From positions 1 to 28,854 of IMG/VR virus record IMGVR_UViG_3300021335_000067: 28,854 nucleotides of DNA. One strand, 5' to 3'. A program made the position numbers and the translations under genes. The notes under the pieces were generated by a model. The model made no database searches. It was not told the DNA's origin and saw only the letters and a program-made list of their open reading frames with translations. The DNA is from a virus. Positions 18,272-27,429 of this stretch are shown piece after piece (position 1 is the stretch's first letter; each line of letters begins with the position of its first letter).

Positions 18272-19694
18272 AGAGTTAGACTTTGAACAGGTTGCACAAG
18301 AAGTTATATTTGAGCCAAACGCTGGTCCACAAACTAGCTTCTTGGCTGCAACTGAACAGGAGGTTCTTTATGGAGGTGCTGCTGGTGGAGGGAAATCCTA
18401 TGCAATGGTTGCCGACCCTGTACGCTACCTGGGGAACCCAAATGCGAGAATGCTTCTCGTACGCCGTAGTACAGAAGAACTTAGGGAACTTATATCGGTA
18501 AGCAAACAACTATATCCCAAGGCTATCCCTGGAATCAAGTTTATGGAAAGGGATAAAACTTGGGTAGCTCCATCAGGTGCTACATTGTGGATGTCATATC
18601 TTGATAGAGATGATGACGTTATGAGATACCAAGGTCAAGCTTTTAACTGGATTGGCTTTGACGAACTTACACAGTGGCCTACACCTTATGCATGGAACTA
18701 TATGAGGTCACGTCTCCGTACTACTAAGGCATCAGGATTGCCACTGTATATGAGAGCAACAAGCAACCCTGGCGGCCCAGGGCATCAGTGGGTAAAGAGA
18801 ACATTCATTGATCCTCAGACTCCAAACAAAGCGTTCCATGCTACTGATGAAAACGGAGATGTGATCACTTGGCCAAAAGGTCATAGCAGAGAGGGTGAGC
18901 CTCTGTTCAAACGTAAGTTTATTCCAGCCACCCTTTTTGATAACCCTTACCTTTCGGACGATGGACTTTATGAAGCCAACCTTTTATCTTTGCCTGAACA
19001 CCAACGGAGACAGTTGCTTGAAGGTGACTGGGACATTAACGAAGGAGCAGCTTTCCCAGAGTTTAACCGAAACATCCACGTTGTTGACCCATACGACATA
19101 CCAAGCAACTGGATACGTTTTAGAGCTTGCGACTACGGTTATGGTTCCCACACTGGAGTTCTTTGGTTTACTGTAGTTCCTGGATCAGAGCAGTTGGTAA
19201 TTTACAGAGAACTGTATGTATCTAAGGTAACTGCTACAGACTTAGCAGATATTATCTTAGAGATAGAAGCAGAGTCAGGGGAGAAGATACGTTATGGAGT
19301 TCTTGACTCTTCTTTGTGGCATAATCGTGGTGATACTGGTCCTAGTCTCGCTGAACAGATGATTATGAAAGGTTGCAGATGGAGACCGTCAGATAGATCT
19401 AAAGGTTCTCGTGTAGCTGGTAAGAATGAAATACATAGACGCTTACAAGTAGATGAGTTTACAGAAGAGCCTAGGGTTGTGTTTTTTAGTAATTGCACTA
19501 ACACCATAGCACAGATACCCAGTCTACCTCTTGATAAGAATAATCCAGAAGATGTAGACACCCATGCAGAGGATCACTTGTACGATGCTCTTAGATATGG
19601 TATAATGACAAGACCTCGTAGTAATGTGTTTGACTTTGATCCTGCAGCACAAAGAACAGGATTTCAAGCATCAGATCCCACTTTTGGATATTAA
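18135..19694 (+). CDS. terL: Terminase large subunit
   Basis: Packaging ATPase and nuclease. The ATPase domain has Walker A at GGAAGGGKS (K87), an adaptor-like LLVRRS segment and Walker B D176-E177 (GFDELTQW). The nuclease domain has D333 (RACDYGYG), D391 (GVLDSSLW) and D484 (HLYDALRYG). Numbering follows the 519-residue frame from TTG 18135. There is no ATG or GTG between this TTG and Walker A, so the true start is either TTG 18135 or another weak codon, or the N-terminus comes from the overlapping gene by frameshifting. Residues before about 50 are a lysine/serine linker. It should dock on the portal encoded next to drive DNA into the head. Confidence 0.92.
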   Translation: MSENVRQKLQLNATSPNAIKKPSKKRKGSKVDSSVKKSTPAQPKPEELDFEQVAQEVIFEPNAGPQTSFLAATEQEVLYGGAAGGGKSYAMVADPVRYLGNPNARMLLVRRSTEELRELISVSKQLYPKAIPGIKFMERDKTWVAPSGATLWMSYLDRDDDVMRYQGQAFNWIGFDELTQWPTPYAWNYMRSRLRTTKASGLPLYMRATSNPGGPGHQWVKRTFIDPQTPNKAFHATDENGDVITWPKGHSREGEPLFKRKFIPATLFDNPYLSDDGLYEANLLSLPEHQRRQLLEGDWDINEGAAFPEFNRNIHVVDPYDIPSNWIRFRACDYGYGSHTGVLWFTVVPGSEQLVIYRELYVSKVTATDLADIILEIEAESGEKIRYGVLDSSLWHNRGDTGPSLAEQMIMKGCRWRPSDRSKGSRVAGKNEIHRRLQVDEFTEEPRVVFFSNCTNTIAQIPSLPLDKNNPEDVDTHAEDHLYDALRYGIMTRPRSNVFDFDPAAQRTGFQASDPTFGY

Positions 19695-19703
19695 GGAAAA
19701 GAT

Positions 19704-21809
19704 ATGGAAGAAGAATTTGAAGATATGGCAATGGATTTAGATCAGGCTTCTGCTATTGAAGACGTAGCAGAAGATGATTATACAGATCCAGTCACAGGTC
19801 AAATCGTCCAGTTTGTAAGAGACAAGTTTAATAAAGCAGAGACAGCACGTCAGCTTGATGAAGAACGGTGGATCAAAGCTTACAGAAACTACAGGGGTAT
19901 GTATGGATCTGACGTACAGTTTACTTCTACAGAAAAGTCCCGTATTTTTGTTAAAGTTACTAAGACAAAAACACTAGCTGCTTATGGACAGATTGCAGAT
20001 GTTTTGTTTGGTGGCAACAAGTTTCCTCTTAGCATTGACCCTACTAAACTTCCAGAAGGTGTAGAAGAAACTGTAAACTTCGAAACAAACGAACAGCTAC
20101 GTAAGGCAGTTGGCAACGACGAGATGGCTACCCTACTTCCTGGAGAAACTTATCCAGAGTTTAGAGAACGTCTAGCAGGATTGGCAAGTGTACTAGAACC
20201 TGTACTTGACGATGTTAAGTCTGGAACTTCTGGAAACCCATCTGCAGTACAGATGCACCCTGCAGAGATTGCCGCTAAGAAAATGGAAAAGAAAATCCAT
20301 GATCAGCTAGAAGAATCTCATGCAAAGAAACACCTACGTGCAGCTGCATTTGAATGTGCATTGTTTGGTACAGGTGTAATGAAAGGACCGTTTGCGGTAG
20401 ATAAAGAGTACCCTAACTGGTCAGATGAGGGGGAATACTCCCCAGTCTTTAAAACAATTCCACAAACTACTTCCGTATCTATCTGGAACTTCTATCCAGA
20501 CCCAGATGCATCTACTATGGAAGAAGCAGAGTTTGTAGTTGAACGCCATAAGATGTCACGTTCACAGGTACGTGCACTTAAGAATCGTCCATACTTTCGT
20601 TCCAATGCTATTGATAACACCCTAAGCCTTGGTGAAAACTATCGCAAAGAGTGGTGGGAACAAGTAATGGAAGACAACTCAGAAGAGGATAAGGCTGACC
20701 GTTTTGAAGTCTTAGAGTTCTGGGGTTTTGTAGACAGAGAAATTATTGAAGATCAAGGGGTGGACATCCCCTCAGAATTAAAAAATGCAGATCAACTTAG
20801 TGTAAACATCTGGATTGCTAATGGACAAGTACTACGTTTGGTAATGAATCCATTTACTCCAGCTTACATTCCATACTTTGCTGCACCATATGAAATGAAT
20901 CCATACAGTATTTTTGGCGTAGGTATCGCTGAAAACATGGATGACACACAAACACTTATGAATGGCTTTATGCGTATGGCAGTAGACAATGCTGCCTTAT
21001 CAGGTAACTTACTTATTGAGGTAGACGAGACTAACCTCGTCCCAGGGCAAGACCTCTCCGTGTATCCAGGCAAAGTGTTTAGGAGACAGGGAGGGGCACC
21101 TGGTCAAGCTGTGTTTGGCACCAAGTTCCCTAATGTATCTAATGAAAATATGCAAATGTTTGATAAGGCTCGTGTACTGGCTGATGAAAGTACTGGCTTC
21201 CCTTCTTTTGCGCACGGTCAAACTGGCGTATCGGGTGTGGGTCGTACGGCATCTGGTATTAGTATGCTTATGTCTGCTGCTAATGGTTCTATACGAAACG
21301 TAGTAAAAAACATCGACGACTACTTACTGGCACCACTAGGTAAAGCTTTCTTTAACTTTAACATGCAGTTTGACTTTGATGAAGAAATCAAAGGCGACTT
21401 AGAAGTTAAAGCTCGTGGTACAGAGAGCTTGATGGCTAATGAAGTACGTAGCCAACGTTTGATGCAGTTCTTGCAAGTTGTACAGAACCCAGCACTAGCA
21501 CCGTTTGCTCGTATGGATTATATTGTTCGTGAGATTGCTAAGTCTATGGATCTTGATCCAGATAAAGTTGGCAACAACATGGCAGAAGCTGCAGTACAAG
21601 CAGAGATACTAAAACAATTCCAAGCAGAGAATCCACCAGAACCACAACCAGGAGTTCCTGGTCCACCTGCAGCAGGGCCACAGGGCGCTCCTGCGGGGGC
21701 ACAAGTGCAGGATACGCAAGGTAGCGGGGGTGGTACTATAGGAACGGGTACAGTGCCTACACCAGGAGAACAGGGCTTCTCAGGTAACACTGGCCCACAG
21801 GTACAATGA
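19704..21809 (+). CDS. Portal protein
   Basis: A 701-residue head-to-tail connector, in the large size class found in podoviruses. It has an acidic N-terminus and the portal-like ETARQLDEERWIKAYRNYRG block. A FGTGVMKGPF segment and an IWNFYPDPDASTMEEAEFVV motif, characteristic of these portals, follow. The end is a proline/glycine-rich tail (PEPQPGVPGPPAAGPQGAPA) of collagen-like composition. ATG 19704 has AAGGAAA ahead and lies 9 bases after the terL stop. Twelve copies would form the DNA channel that binds the large terminase. The stop overlaps the next ATG (ATGA). Confidence 0.88.
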   Translation: MEEEFEDMAMDLDQASAIEDVAEDDYTDPVTGQIVQFVRDKFNKAETARQLDEERWIKAYRNYRGMYGSDVQFTSTEKSRIFVKVTKTKTLAAYGQIADVLFGGNKFPLSIDPTKLPEGVEETVNFETNEQLRKAVGNDEMATLLPGETYPEFRERLAGLASVLEPVLDDVKSGTSGNPSAVQMHPAEIAAKKMEKKIHDQLEESHAKKHLRAAAFECALFGTGVMKGPFAVDKEYPNWSDEGEYSPVFKTIPQTTSVSIWNFYPDPDASTMEEAEFVVERHKMSRSQVRALKNRPYFRSNAIDNTLSLGENYRKEWWEQVMEDNSEEDKADRFEVLEFWGFVDREIIEDQGVDIPSELKNADQLSVNIWIANGQVLRLVMNPFTPAYIPYFAAPYEMNPYSIFGVGIAENMDDTQTLMNGFMRMAVDNAALSGNLLIEVDETNLVPGQDLSVYPGKVFRRQGGAPGQAVFGTKFPNVSNENMQMFDKARVLADESTGFPSFAHGQTGVSGVGRTASGISMLMSAANGSIRNVVKNIDDYLLAPLGKAFFNFNMQFDFDEEIKGDLEVKARGTESLMANEVRSQRLMQFLQVVQNPALAPFARMDYIVREIAKSMDLDPDKVGNNMAEAAVQAEILKQFQAENPPEPQPGVPGPPAAGPQGAPAGAQVQDTQGSGGGTIGTGTVPTPGEQGFSGNTGPQVQ

Positions 21810-22012
21810 AACTCGTCGTGAATAATAGTATAAAACCTTTTGTAAATAATCCAGAACTGTACAATCCTTTTCTGGAAGAGATTGGAATCCGAATAGATAA
21901 GGTACACAAACGCCTTGAGCAGATTACAGATGTAGAAGAACTGTATCGTGCTCAGGGTGAAATACGTGTGCTTAGATCCTTATTACTTCTTAGGGAACAT
22001 GTAAATGGCTAA
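21806..22012 (+). CDS. Small coiled-coil protein after portal
   Basis: This protein of 68 residues begins MKLVVNNSIKPFVNNPELYN, then forms one or two amphipathic helices (GIRIDKVHKRLEQITDVEEL, IRVLRSLLLLREHVNG). A small helical gene in this place is common in marine podoviruses, without known role. The start overlaps the portal stop (ATGA) and its end overlaps the next gene by 8 bases, so it is probably made in step with both. It may assist head assembly. Confidence 0.68.
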   Translation: MKLVVNNSIKPFVNNPELYNPFLEEIGIRIDKVHKRLEQITDVEELYRAQGEIRVLRSLLLLREHVNG

Positions 22013-25000
22013 TGTTGGAGAAAAAACAGGTAAGAAAACACAAGCAGGTCGTGACGTATACAAAACTCCTGAAGGTGAAATGGTATCTGAAAAATCTACA
22101 ACTTTTGAATATAAAGGTAAGTGGATTAATATTCCTACAATACACGATGGCAAACAATACTCTCAAGACCAACTAATAAACATGTTAGATAAGGGTTTAA
22201 TTAAACCTACAAGTACTCATAATAAATTAGAAGAAGCTGTTAAAGCTGCAAAAAGTCGTAGCAAATCTCTCAAGTTTAATGAAGGTGGTTTAGCTGATCA
22301 GATGGACTCAATGCTACCTGCAGTAGATGATGACACTCGTTCTACGGAAGAGTATCTTGCAGATACTAAACCTATGGACATCAGCAGTGTTCCTGTTTTT
22401 CAAAGACCTATGGATGCCAGTGACAATGACCAGCTAGTTGGTGAAGATGATGCTGGTAACCCTGTATACCGTACTATGCTTGGAAACACGTATACTGTAA
22501 GACGTAGTCCAGATCAGAGAACAACTAGAACTAAAATACAAGAAGATGTATTACCTTCATTAAAAGACTGGTTGCAAAACCCTGTAGCACCTAGCCAAGA
22601 GCAAATCCTAAATATAGGTAAGGGTATTGCAGAGTCTGTGTATGACCTTGTAAGTATTCCTGGGGATTTAGTTACAGGGAAAAGATCAGCATCGGATATC
22701 ACGTTAGGTGATGTTTACGACACTACAGGAATGATGGCTGTAGGTTCTGCGGCTTTTGGAGTTCCTGAAGGTGCATTACGTACCTTTGGCGGATCTGGGA
22801 TGGAGCTAGATAGTGGAGAGCTTTCTAACTTTAAAAAAGCTAGAGAGCTTATGAAAGCAGAAATTAGTAATATTGATCCTAGTCAATATGACCAATTTTA
22901 CTGGGCTAACAAAAAAGTTTGGGATGCAACTGGTTGGTATATTAACCCGAGTGATAAACAGTGGCGTTTTGAAATAGACGACAGCAAATCAAAAATTGAC
23001 TGGGATAATGCTAATATTAGTGATGTCACTAGTAGTGAATTAAAAGAACATTTTGAAACTCTTCCTATTACAAAACCTGACAATGACAATGGTACTTTTA
23101 GTAGTCTAGGTAAAAAGGCAAGAACATTAAAGCTATCAGACTTTTTTACTCATGATAATTTATATAAGAGATATCCCTTTTTAAAAGATTTAGATACCGA
23201 GTTTTATAACGAAAAGGATAGTACCCTTGGTAGTTTTACACCTGGAACAAACTTAATAAAAATAAATGTAGGTAATGTGAAATCTTTAGATCAAAATGAT
23301 CCTACATTTAGATCTACTTTGTTGCATGAAATACAGCACGCAATTCAATATCATGAGGGTTTTAGTCATGGGGCTAACTCAAGATATATTCCTGATGAAG
23401 TTACAAAAGACTTGGTGCAAAAATCTGAGGCTATCAAATCTGAAGCTAAAAATAACATTAGAAAAAATGCTGTAGATCTTTCAGCTAAACATGGATTTAA
23501 CAACCTTTACGACTACTTTCCTTTACCAAGTGATTTAGATAAACTAGGTAAAAAAACTTACTATGATCTTATTGATGAAAACGAGGCTATGTTACTTGAA
23601 GAAAGTGGCATACAGCCAGGGTCTGAACTTTATACTCTAATAACTAATACAGCAGATCAGTATCGAAAATATGTAGATGGTGACGACATTACAAAAAACA
23701 TGGAGTTTAAGTTCTATCTGGGTGCTGACGGTGAGATAGAATCTAGACTAGTTCAGGCAACACTTGAAGACCCTGCCTATCAAGGTACGTACCCCATTGA
23801 TAGAGCAAATAAAATGTTAAACGAAAGAGACCCAGACAGGTATGATGAATTTGTAAATACCCCTGAATTTCGTGGAAAAGTTGGGGAGGGTGATACAAGA
23901 GTTCGTACACCTGACATTGGTGAAGCTGACGTATTTATAACTCCAGAAAAATCTTTCGTGGATTTTCTTCCTGAAGTAGACCCTAATAAACCTGGGTATA
24001 ATATGGAGTTTACTACAAAGGATGAAATTAAAGCTAAGACAGAATTTGTAAGGCAGCTTTTTAAAGGTCAACCTAAGTTAAAAAAATTATTTAATATTAA
24101 ACCAAGACAAAAGTTTACTTTAAATTATGAAGATGGTCCTTTAGAAGTAGAGTTTGGTCACTACAGTTTTAAATATATAGATAAGAAAAACCTTCGAGGA
24201 GAAGGTTCTATTATTATTGGCTCTGACTATGATAAAGTACAAATACCGACAGCTGTTGTTAAATATCCAGAAGGTAATTTTAAACAAATGTCTATAATGG
24301 AACTTATCAATAGGTCTAGTCTTGTTAAAGATTTTGACATACAAGATCTAAGAAAGACACAAAAAAGCCCTCCTGGATTTTTAACAAACCTTAGAAATAG
24401 ATTTGGTTTAAAATCAACGGCATCTGCAGAGAGTGCAAACCCCACTCTTGAAGACTTTGGTTATTACGTAGATAACCCAGCTAAGTGGGGAAATACAGAT
24501 TGGGCAAAGAACAAACAAGCCTCTGCAGAAAAGTATGCAAAAGAAGGTGGTAAGTCAGCTCAAAAACTTTTGTCAGGTCCGCAGACTGCATTTTTAGGTA
24601 TCGACAATAAAAAACCTTTGTATCTTGATACTGAGTTTTTATCTACACTAAAAGGTGCTAACGACGAAGTTACGGACATGTCTAATCCGAAATATGTGGA
24701 TTTAAAAAAGTCTGTAGAAGAAGAGGGGTTTGTACCTGATCAAAAAGGTAATAAGATTATGGTTGGTATCAACCATAAGGGTGAAGCATTTATTATGGAA
24801 GGTAACAATAGGGTTGCCATAGCAAAGGAATTTGGTGCACCTAGTGTCAAAGCCGAAGTAAGATACTACAATGGTGCTGAAGAAGTAGATGGACCTTACT
24901 CTCCACAAAATATTTTAAAATATGCAAGTCAAGCACCAAGACAATTTGCCGAAGGAGGCACAGTAGACATGAATCAACAAATGAGTTTTGCATTCGAGGA

Positions 25001-26402
25001 CGGTGGTCTTCGTGACGATGGAATGATGAAAGACCCTGTGTCAGGTAACGAAGTACCTCCAGGATCTACAGCTAAAGAAGTACGTGATGATATTCCCGCA
25101 CAATTATCTGAAGGAGAGTACGTAGTTCCTGCTGATGTCGTCAGATACTACGGTGTAAAATTCTTTGAGGATTTACGAGATGCTGCAAAAATGGGCTTGC
25201 AAGATATGGAAGCTCGTGGTAGAATTGGTGGTGAACCTGTTCCTGCTGGTGGTCCTATGAATGAGGATGATCTTACACCTGAAGAGTTAGCCGCCATTCA
25301 AGAGATGATGGGTATGTCTGAAGGTGGTACTGTTGCAGGTTTTGCTCCAGGTGGTCTTCAAACTGATCAAGATATTCTTGCTGCAGGTCAACAGGCACAA
25401 CAAAATCAGTTTACAGGATTCCCATTAGGTGCTACAATATTTCCTAGAGCAGAGTCTGGAGAGATAGAGGCTGTCCCTACAACTCCTACTATTACTACTG
25501 AAGAAACTGCAGAGTCTTGTGCAGCTAAAGATATGGACTACGATCCAGCAACTAAAACTTGTGTACCTAGAGCAGTAGCAACAACAACACCTGCACCTTC
25601 TGATGATGATGACGGTCCGAGAGTAGAACCACCTAAGTGGCATGAAAAGTATGACTATGCCGATACAAACAAGCTTGTATCTCAATCACTAGCAACACTT
25701 GGTGTTGATTCGGGTACAGAAGAAAAAGAAACTCAAAACACTTTACAAAAGATTGCTGGCTCTATCGGTCAAGGTATTGGTAATATGCTTGAAGGTGGTA
25801 TTTTAGGCGGTATTATTAGGCAACAAAAGGTTGCAGAAGTTGCAGCTAATGCTCAACTACTTAGAGCACAAGGTAAAACAAAAGAAGCTGAGATGCTAGA
25901 GGATGCTATAGACGGTTATAGAACTAAGCATGATATTGAGCCAGGTGGTTTCTTTGACTCTACAAAAACCCTTGCTAAACAATTAGCTGATAAGTATTCT
26001 GATATTACCTATGACGAAGAAAACGAGACTATCGTCAAACCAGGTAGTGTTATCGACCCAGCAAGACAAGAAGCTATAGATAAATCTAGACAAGCCGAAG
26101 CTGCTAAAAAAGCTGCCGCTGAAGCTGCTAAGGCAGCCCAAGAGCAAGCAGATGCTGCAGTATCTTCTTATGCAAGTCAAGCAGGTAAAAAACCTGCAGA
26201 TGGTGGGGACTATAATAAACCTATTGTTACACAGAAGAGTATACAACAAACTAAAGATATTGTTTCTAAAGCTGCCGATAAAGCAGGTACAGCTAAAAAC
26301 TTGCAAAGAACTACAGCTAAAATAAAAGACATTACATCAGGTAAAAATACCTCTGGACAAGTCGGGTTTAAATCTGGCGGTCTGATGAAAAAGAAAAAAT
26401 AA
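22005..26402 (+). CDS. 1465-residue multidomain protein with zincin and ParB-like segments
   Basis: The largest gene here. Residues 1-90 hold a GKWINIPTIHDGKQYSQDQL module I recall from other phage proteins. About 100-250 is a linker region. Residues about 260-820 are rich in N, D and K, with an AT-rich coding sequence. They include a zinc-peptidase site H441-E442-x-x-H445 (LLHEIQHAIQ) with E451 as possible third ligand. Residues about 870-975 resemble a ParB/sulfiredoxin-type domain (IMEGNNRVAIAKEFG, R936). About 1030-1065 has SEGEYVVPADVVRYYGVKFF. The C-terminus is glycine-rich, then an alanine-rich coiled coil, ending FKSGGLMKKKK. EGG/DGG motifs occur at 94, 984, 1000 and around 1105-1118. 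It fits the idea of polyvalent phage proteins delivered with DNA. Position between portal and scaffold suggests a virion protein. Confidence 0.75.
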   Translation: MANVGEKTGKKTQAGRDVYKTPEGEMVSEKSTTFEYKGKWINIPTIHDGKQYSQDQLINMLDKGLIKPTSTHNKLEEAVKAAKSRSKSLKFNEGGLADQMDSMLPAVDDDTRSTEEYLADTKPMDISSVPVFQRPMDASDNDQLVGEDDAGNPVYRTMLGNTYTVRRSPDQRTTRTKIQEDVLPSLKDWLQNPVAPSQEQILNIGKGIAESVYDLVSIPGDLVTGKRSASDITLGDVYDTTGMMAVGSAAFGVPEGALRTFGGSGMELDSGELSNFKKARELMKAEISNIDPSQYDQFYWANKKVWDATGWYINPSDKQWRFEIDDSKSKIDWDNANISDVTSSELKEHFETLPITKPDNDNGTFSSLGKKARTLKLSDFFTHDNLYKRYPFLKDLDTEFYNEKDSTLGSFTPGTNLIKINVGNVKSLDQNDPTFRSTLLHEIQHAIQYHEGFSHGANSRYIPDEVTKDLVQKSEAIKSEAKNNIRKNAVDLSAKHGFNNLYDYFPLPSDLDKLGKKTYYDLIDENEAMLLEESGIQPGSELYTLITNTADQYRKYVDGDDITKNMEFKFYLGADGEIESRLVQATLEDPAYQGTYPIDRANKMLNERDPDRYDEFVNTPEFRGKVGEGDTRVRTPDIGEADVFITPEKSFVDFLPEVDPNKPGYNMEFTTKDEIKAKTEFVRQLFKGQPKLKKLFNIKPRQKFTLNYEDGPLEVEFGHYSFKYIDKKNLRGEGSIIIGSDYDKVQIPTAVVKYPEGNFKQMSIMELINRSSLVKDFDIQDLRKTQKSPPGFLTNLRNRFGLKSTASAESANPTLEDFGYYVDNPAKWGNTDWAKNKQASAEKYAKEGGKSAQKLLSGPQTAFLGIDNKKPLYLDTEFLSTLKGANDEVTDMSNPKYVDLKKSVEEEGFVPDQKGNKIMVGINHKGEAFIMEGNNRVAIAKEFGAPSVKAEVRYYNGAEEVDGPYSPQNILKYASQAPRQFAEGGTVDMNQQMSFAFEDGGLRDDGMMKDPVSGNEVPPGSTAKEVRDDIPAQLSEGEYVVPADVVRYYGVKFFEDLRDAAKMGLQDMEARGRIGGEPVPAGGPMNEDDLTPEELAAIQEMMGMSEGGTVAGFAPGGLQTDQDILAAGQQAQQNQFTGFPLGATIFPRAESGEIEAVPTTPTITTEETAESCAAKDMDYDPATKTCVPRAVATTTPAPSDDDDGPRVEPPKWHEKYDYADTNKLVSQSLATLGVDSGTEEKETQNTLQKIAGSIGQGIGNMLEGGILGGIIRQQKVAEVAANAQLLRAQGKTKEAEMLEDAIDGYRTKHDIEPGGFFDSTKTLAKQLADKYSDITYDEENETIVKPGSVIDPARQEAIDKSRQAEAAKKAAAEAAKAAQEQADAAVSSYASQAGKKPADGGDYNKPIVTQKSIQQTKDIVSKAADKAGTAKNLQRTTAKIKDITSGKNTSGQVGFKSGGLMKKKK

Positions 26403-26412
26403 ATAAGGCTAC

Positions 26413-26426
26413 CCAGCTACGGCTGG
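26413..26426 (+). other. Short hairpin between large protein and scaffold genes
   Basis: CCAGC and GCTGG flank TACG, a 5-pair stem with a tetraloop, 11 bases after the stop at 26402 and before the AAGGAG site of the scaffold gene. It lacks a T tract, so it is more likely an mRNA-processing or stabilising element than a terminator. Confidence 0.4.
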
Positions 26427-26447
26427 CCCCAACATAAGGAGAATATA

Positions 26448-27350
26448 ATGCCTGAACTAACAGAAGTAGAAGCACCAAAGACAGCAGGATTTGTTGATCG
26501 AGGTTATAACTACGAACGCAAGCGTAAGCGTATTGAAGAAGAAGAAGAGGAGATTAAACGACTTGAAGCTGCTCAACGAGGAGAATCTACCGAAGAAGAT
26601 GAACCTAAAGAAGAAGAAGCCGTCGAAGCGAAAGAGGCCGATACAGAAGTTGAAGAAGCAACGTTATCTCCAGAAGAAAGATCTTTTAAAAAACGATATG
26701 GTGATCTAAGACGCCATATGCAAGAAAAAGAAAAGGAATGGAACGAAAAGTTCGAAGCCTTTGAAAAACGCATGAAGAAGGATTCTATTGTCCCTCCTAA
26801 GTCTGATGAAGATATTGAAGAGTGGGCAAAAGAATACCCTGACGTAGCAGGTATCGTAGAAACTATTGCTGCTAAGAAAGCTCAAGAAATGTTTAGCAAA
26901 GCTGATGCTAGACTAAAAGAGTTAGATCAGGCACAAACAGAAGCACAACGAGTAAAAGCGGAGAATCAAATCCGTAAAGCTCACGAAGACTTTGATGATC
27001 TTCGAGCTTCCGATGAGTTTCATAACTGGGCTGAAGAACAGCCTAAGTGGGTACAAGATGCACTCTATGAAAATGCAGATGATCCTGCATCAGTAGTACG
27101 TGTCATTGATTTGTACAAAGTAGATAAAGGCCTTACTAAGACTGCAAAGAAAGAGAAGGCCAAAGAAGCAGCATCTACAATTACTCGACGTACTAAGACA
27201 GACGTAGATGTAGATGATGCTAATGACGTAATTCGTGAATCAGATGTAGCTAAAATGTCTGCAAAAGAGTTTGAAGCTAAGTCTGATGATATCAACAAGG
27301 CTATCCGTTCGGGTAAATTTGTTTACGATGTATCTGGCAATGCTAGATAA
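26448..27350 (+). CDS. Scaffolding protein
   Basis: A 300-residue, highly charged, almost wholly helical protein. Its acidic first third (EEEEEEIKRLEAAQRG, TEEDEPKEEEAVEAKEADTE) and long K/E coiled coils are typical of scaffold proteins that guide capsid assembly and leave before maturation. The ATG has a strong AAGGAG site. The C-terminal 60 residues (DDANDVIRESDVAKMSAKEF, then IRSGKFVYDVSGNAR) are more basic, as needed to bind coat protein. It lies directly before the capsid gene with its separate promoter. Confidence 0.82.
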   Translation: MPELTEVEAPKTAGFVDRGYNYERKRKRIEEEEEEIKRLEAAQRGESTEEDEPKEEEAVEAKEADTEVEEATLSPEERSFKKRYGDLRRHMQEKEKEWNEKFEAFEKRMKKDSIVPPKSDEDIEEWAKEYPDVAGIVETIAAKKAQEMFSKADARLKELDQAQTEAQRVKAENQIRKAHEDFDDLRASDEFHNWAEEQPKWVQDALYENADDPASVVRVIDLYKVDKGLTKTAKKEKAKEAASTITRRTKTDVDVDDANDVIRESDVAKMSAKEFEAKSDDINKAIRSGKFVYDVSGNAR

Positions 27351-27356
27351 AACCTG

Positions 27357-27384
27357 TTGACAATACTTTAATCAACAGTATAAC
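27357..27384 (+). promoter_or_regulatory. Capsid-gene promoter with GTATAACTAT core
   Basis: A perfect TTGACA (27357-27362), a 16-base spacer and TATAAC (27379-27384) in the context GTATAACTATAGG. This is the best match of the three promoters sharing the core. The ACTATAGG end also recalls promoters of T7-type single-subunit RNA polymerases, so either a host or a phage enzyme could use it. It lies 7 bases after the scaffold stop and gives capsid mRNA a leader of about 200 bases. Confidence 0.65.
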
Positions 27385-27394
27385 TATAGGCACA

Positions 27395-27429
27395 GAGACA
27401 AAAGCCTCTTTATGACTACCTTTTGTCTC
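27395..27429 (+). promoter_or_regulatory. Perfect 10-pair stem-loop at the 5' end of the capsid leader
   Basis: GAGACAAAAG (27395-27404) and CTTTTGTCTC (27420-27429) form a perfect stem around a 15-base loop, starting within a few bases of the predicted transcript start. Such 5' hairpins often protect highly expressed phage mRNA from decay. The rest of the leader (27430-27580) has no reading frame I would accept. Confidence 0.55.

Noticed and set aside
21518-21907. Minus-strand frame of 129 codons
   Set aside because: Antisense to the proline/glycine-rich portal tail; repeats of Pro/Gly/Cys arise from that composition.
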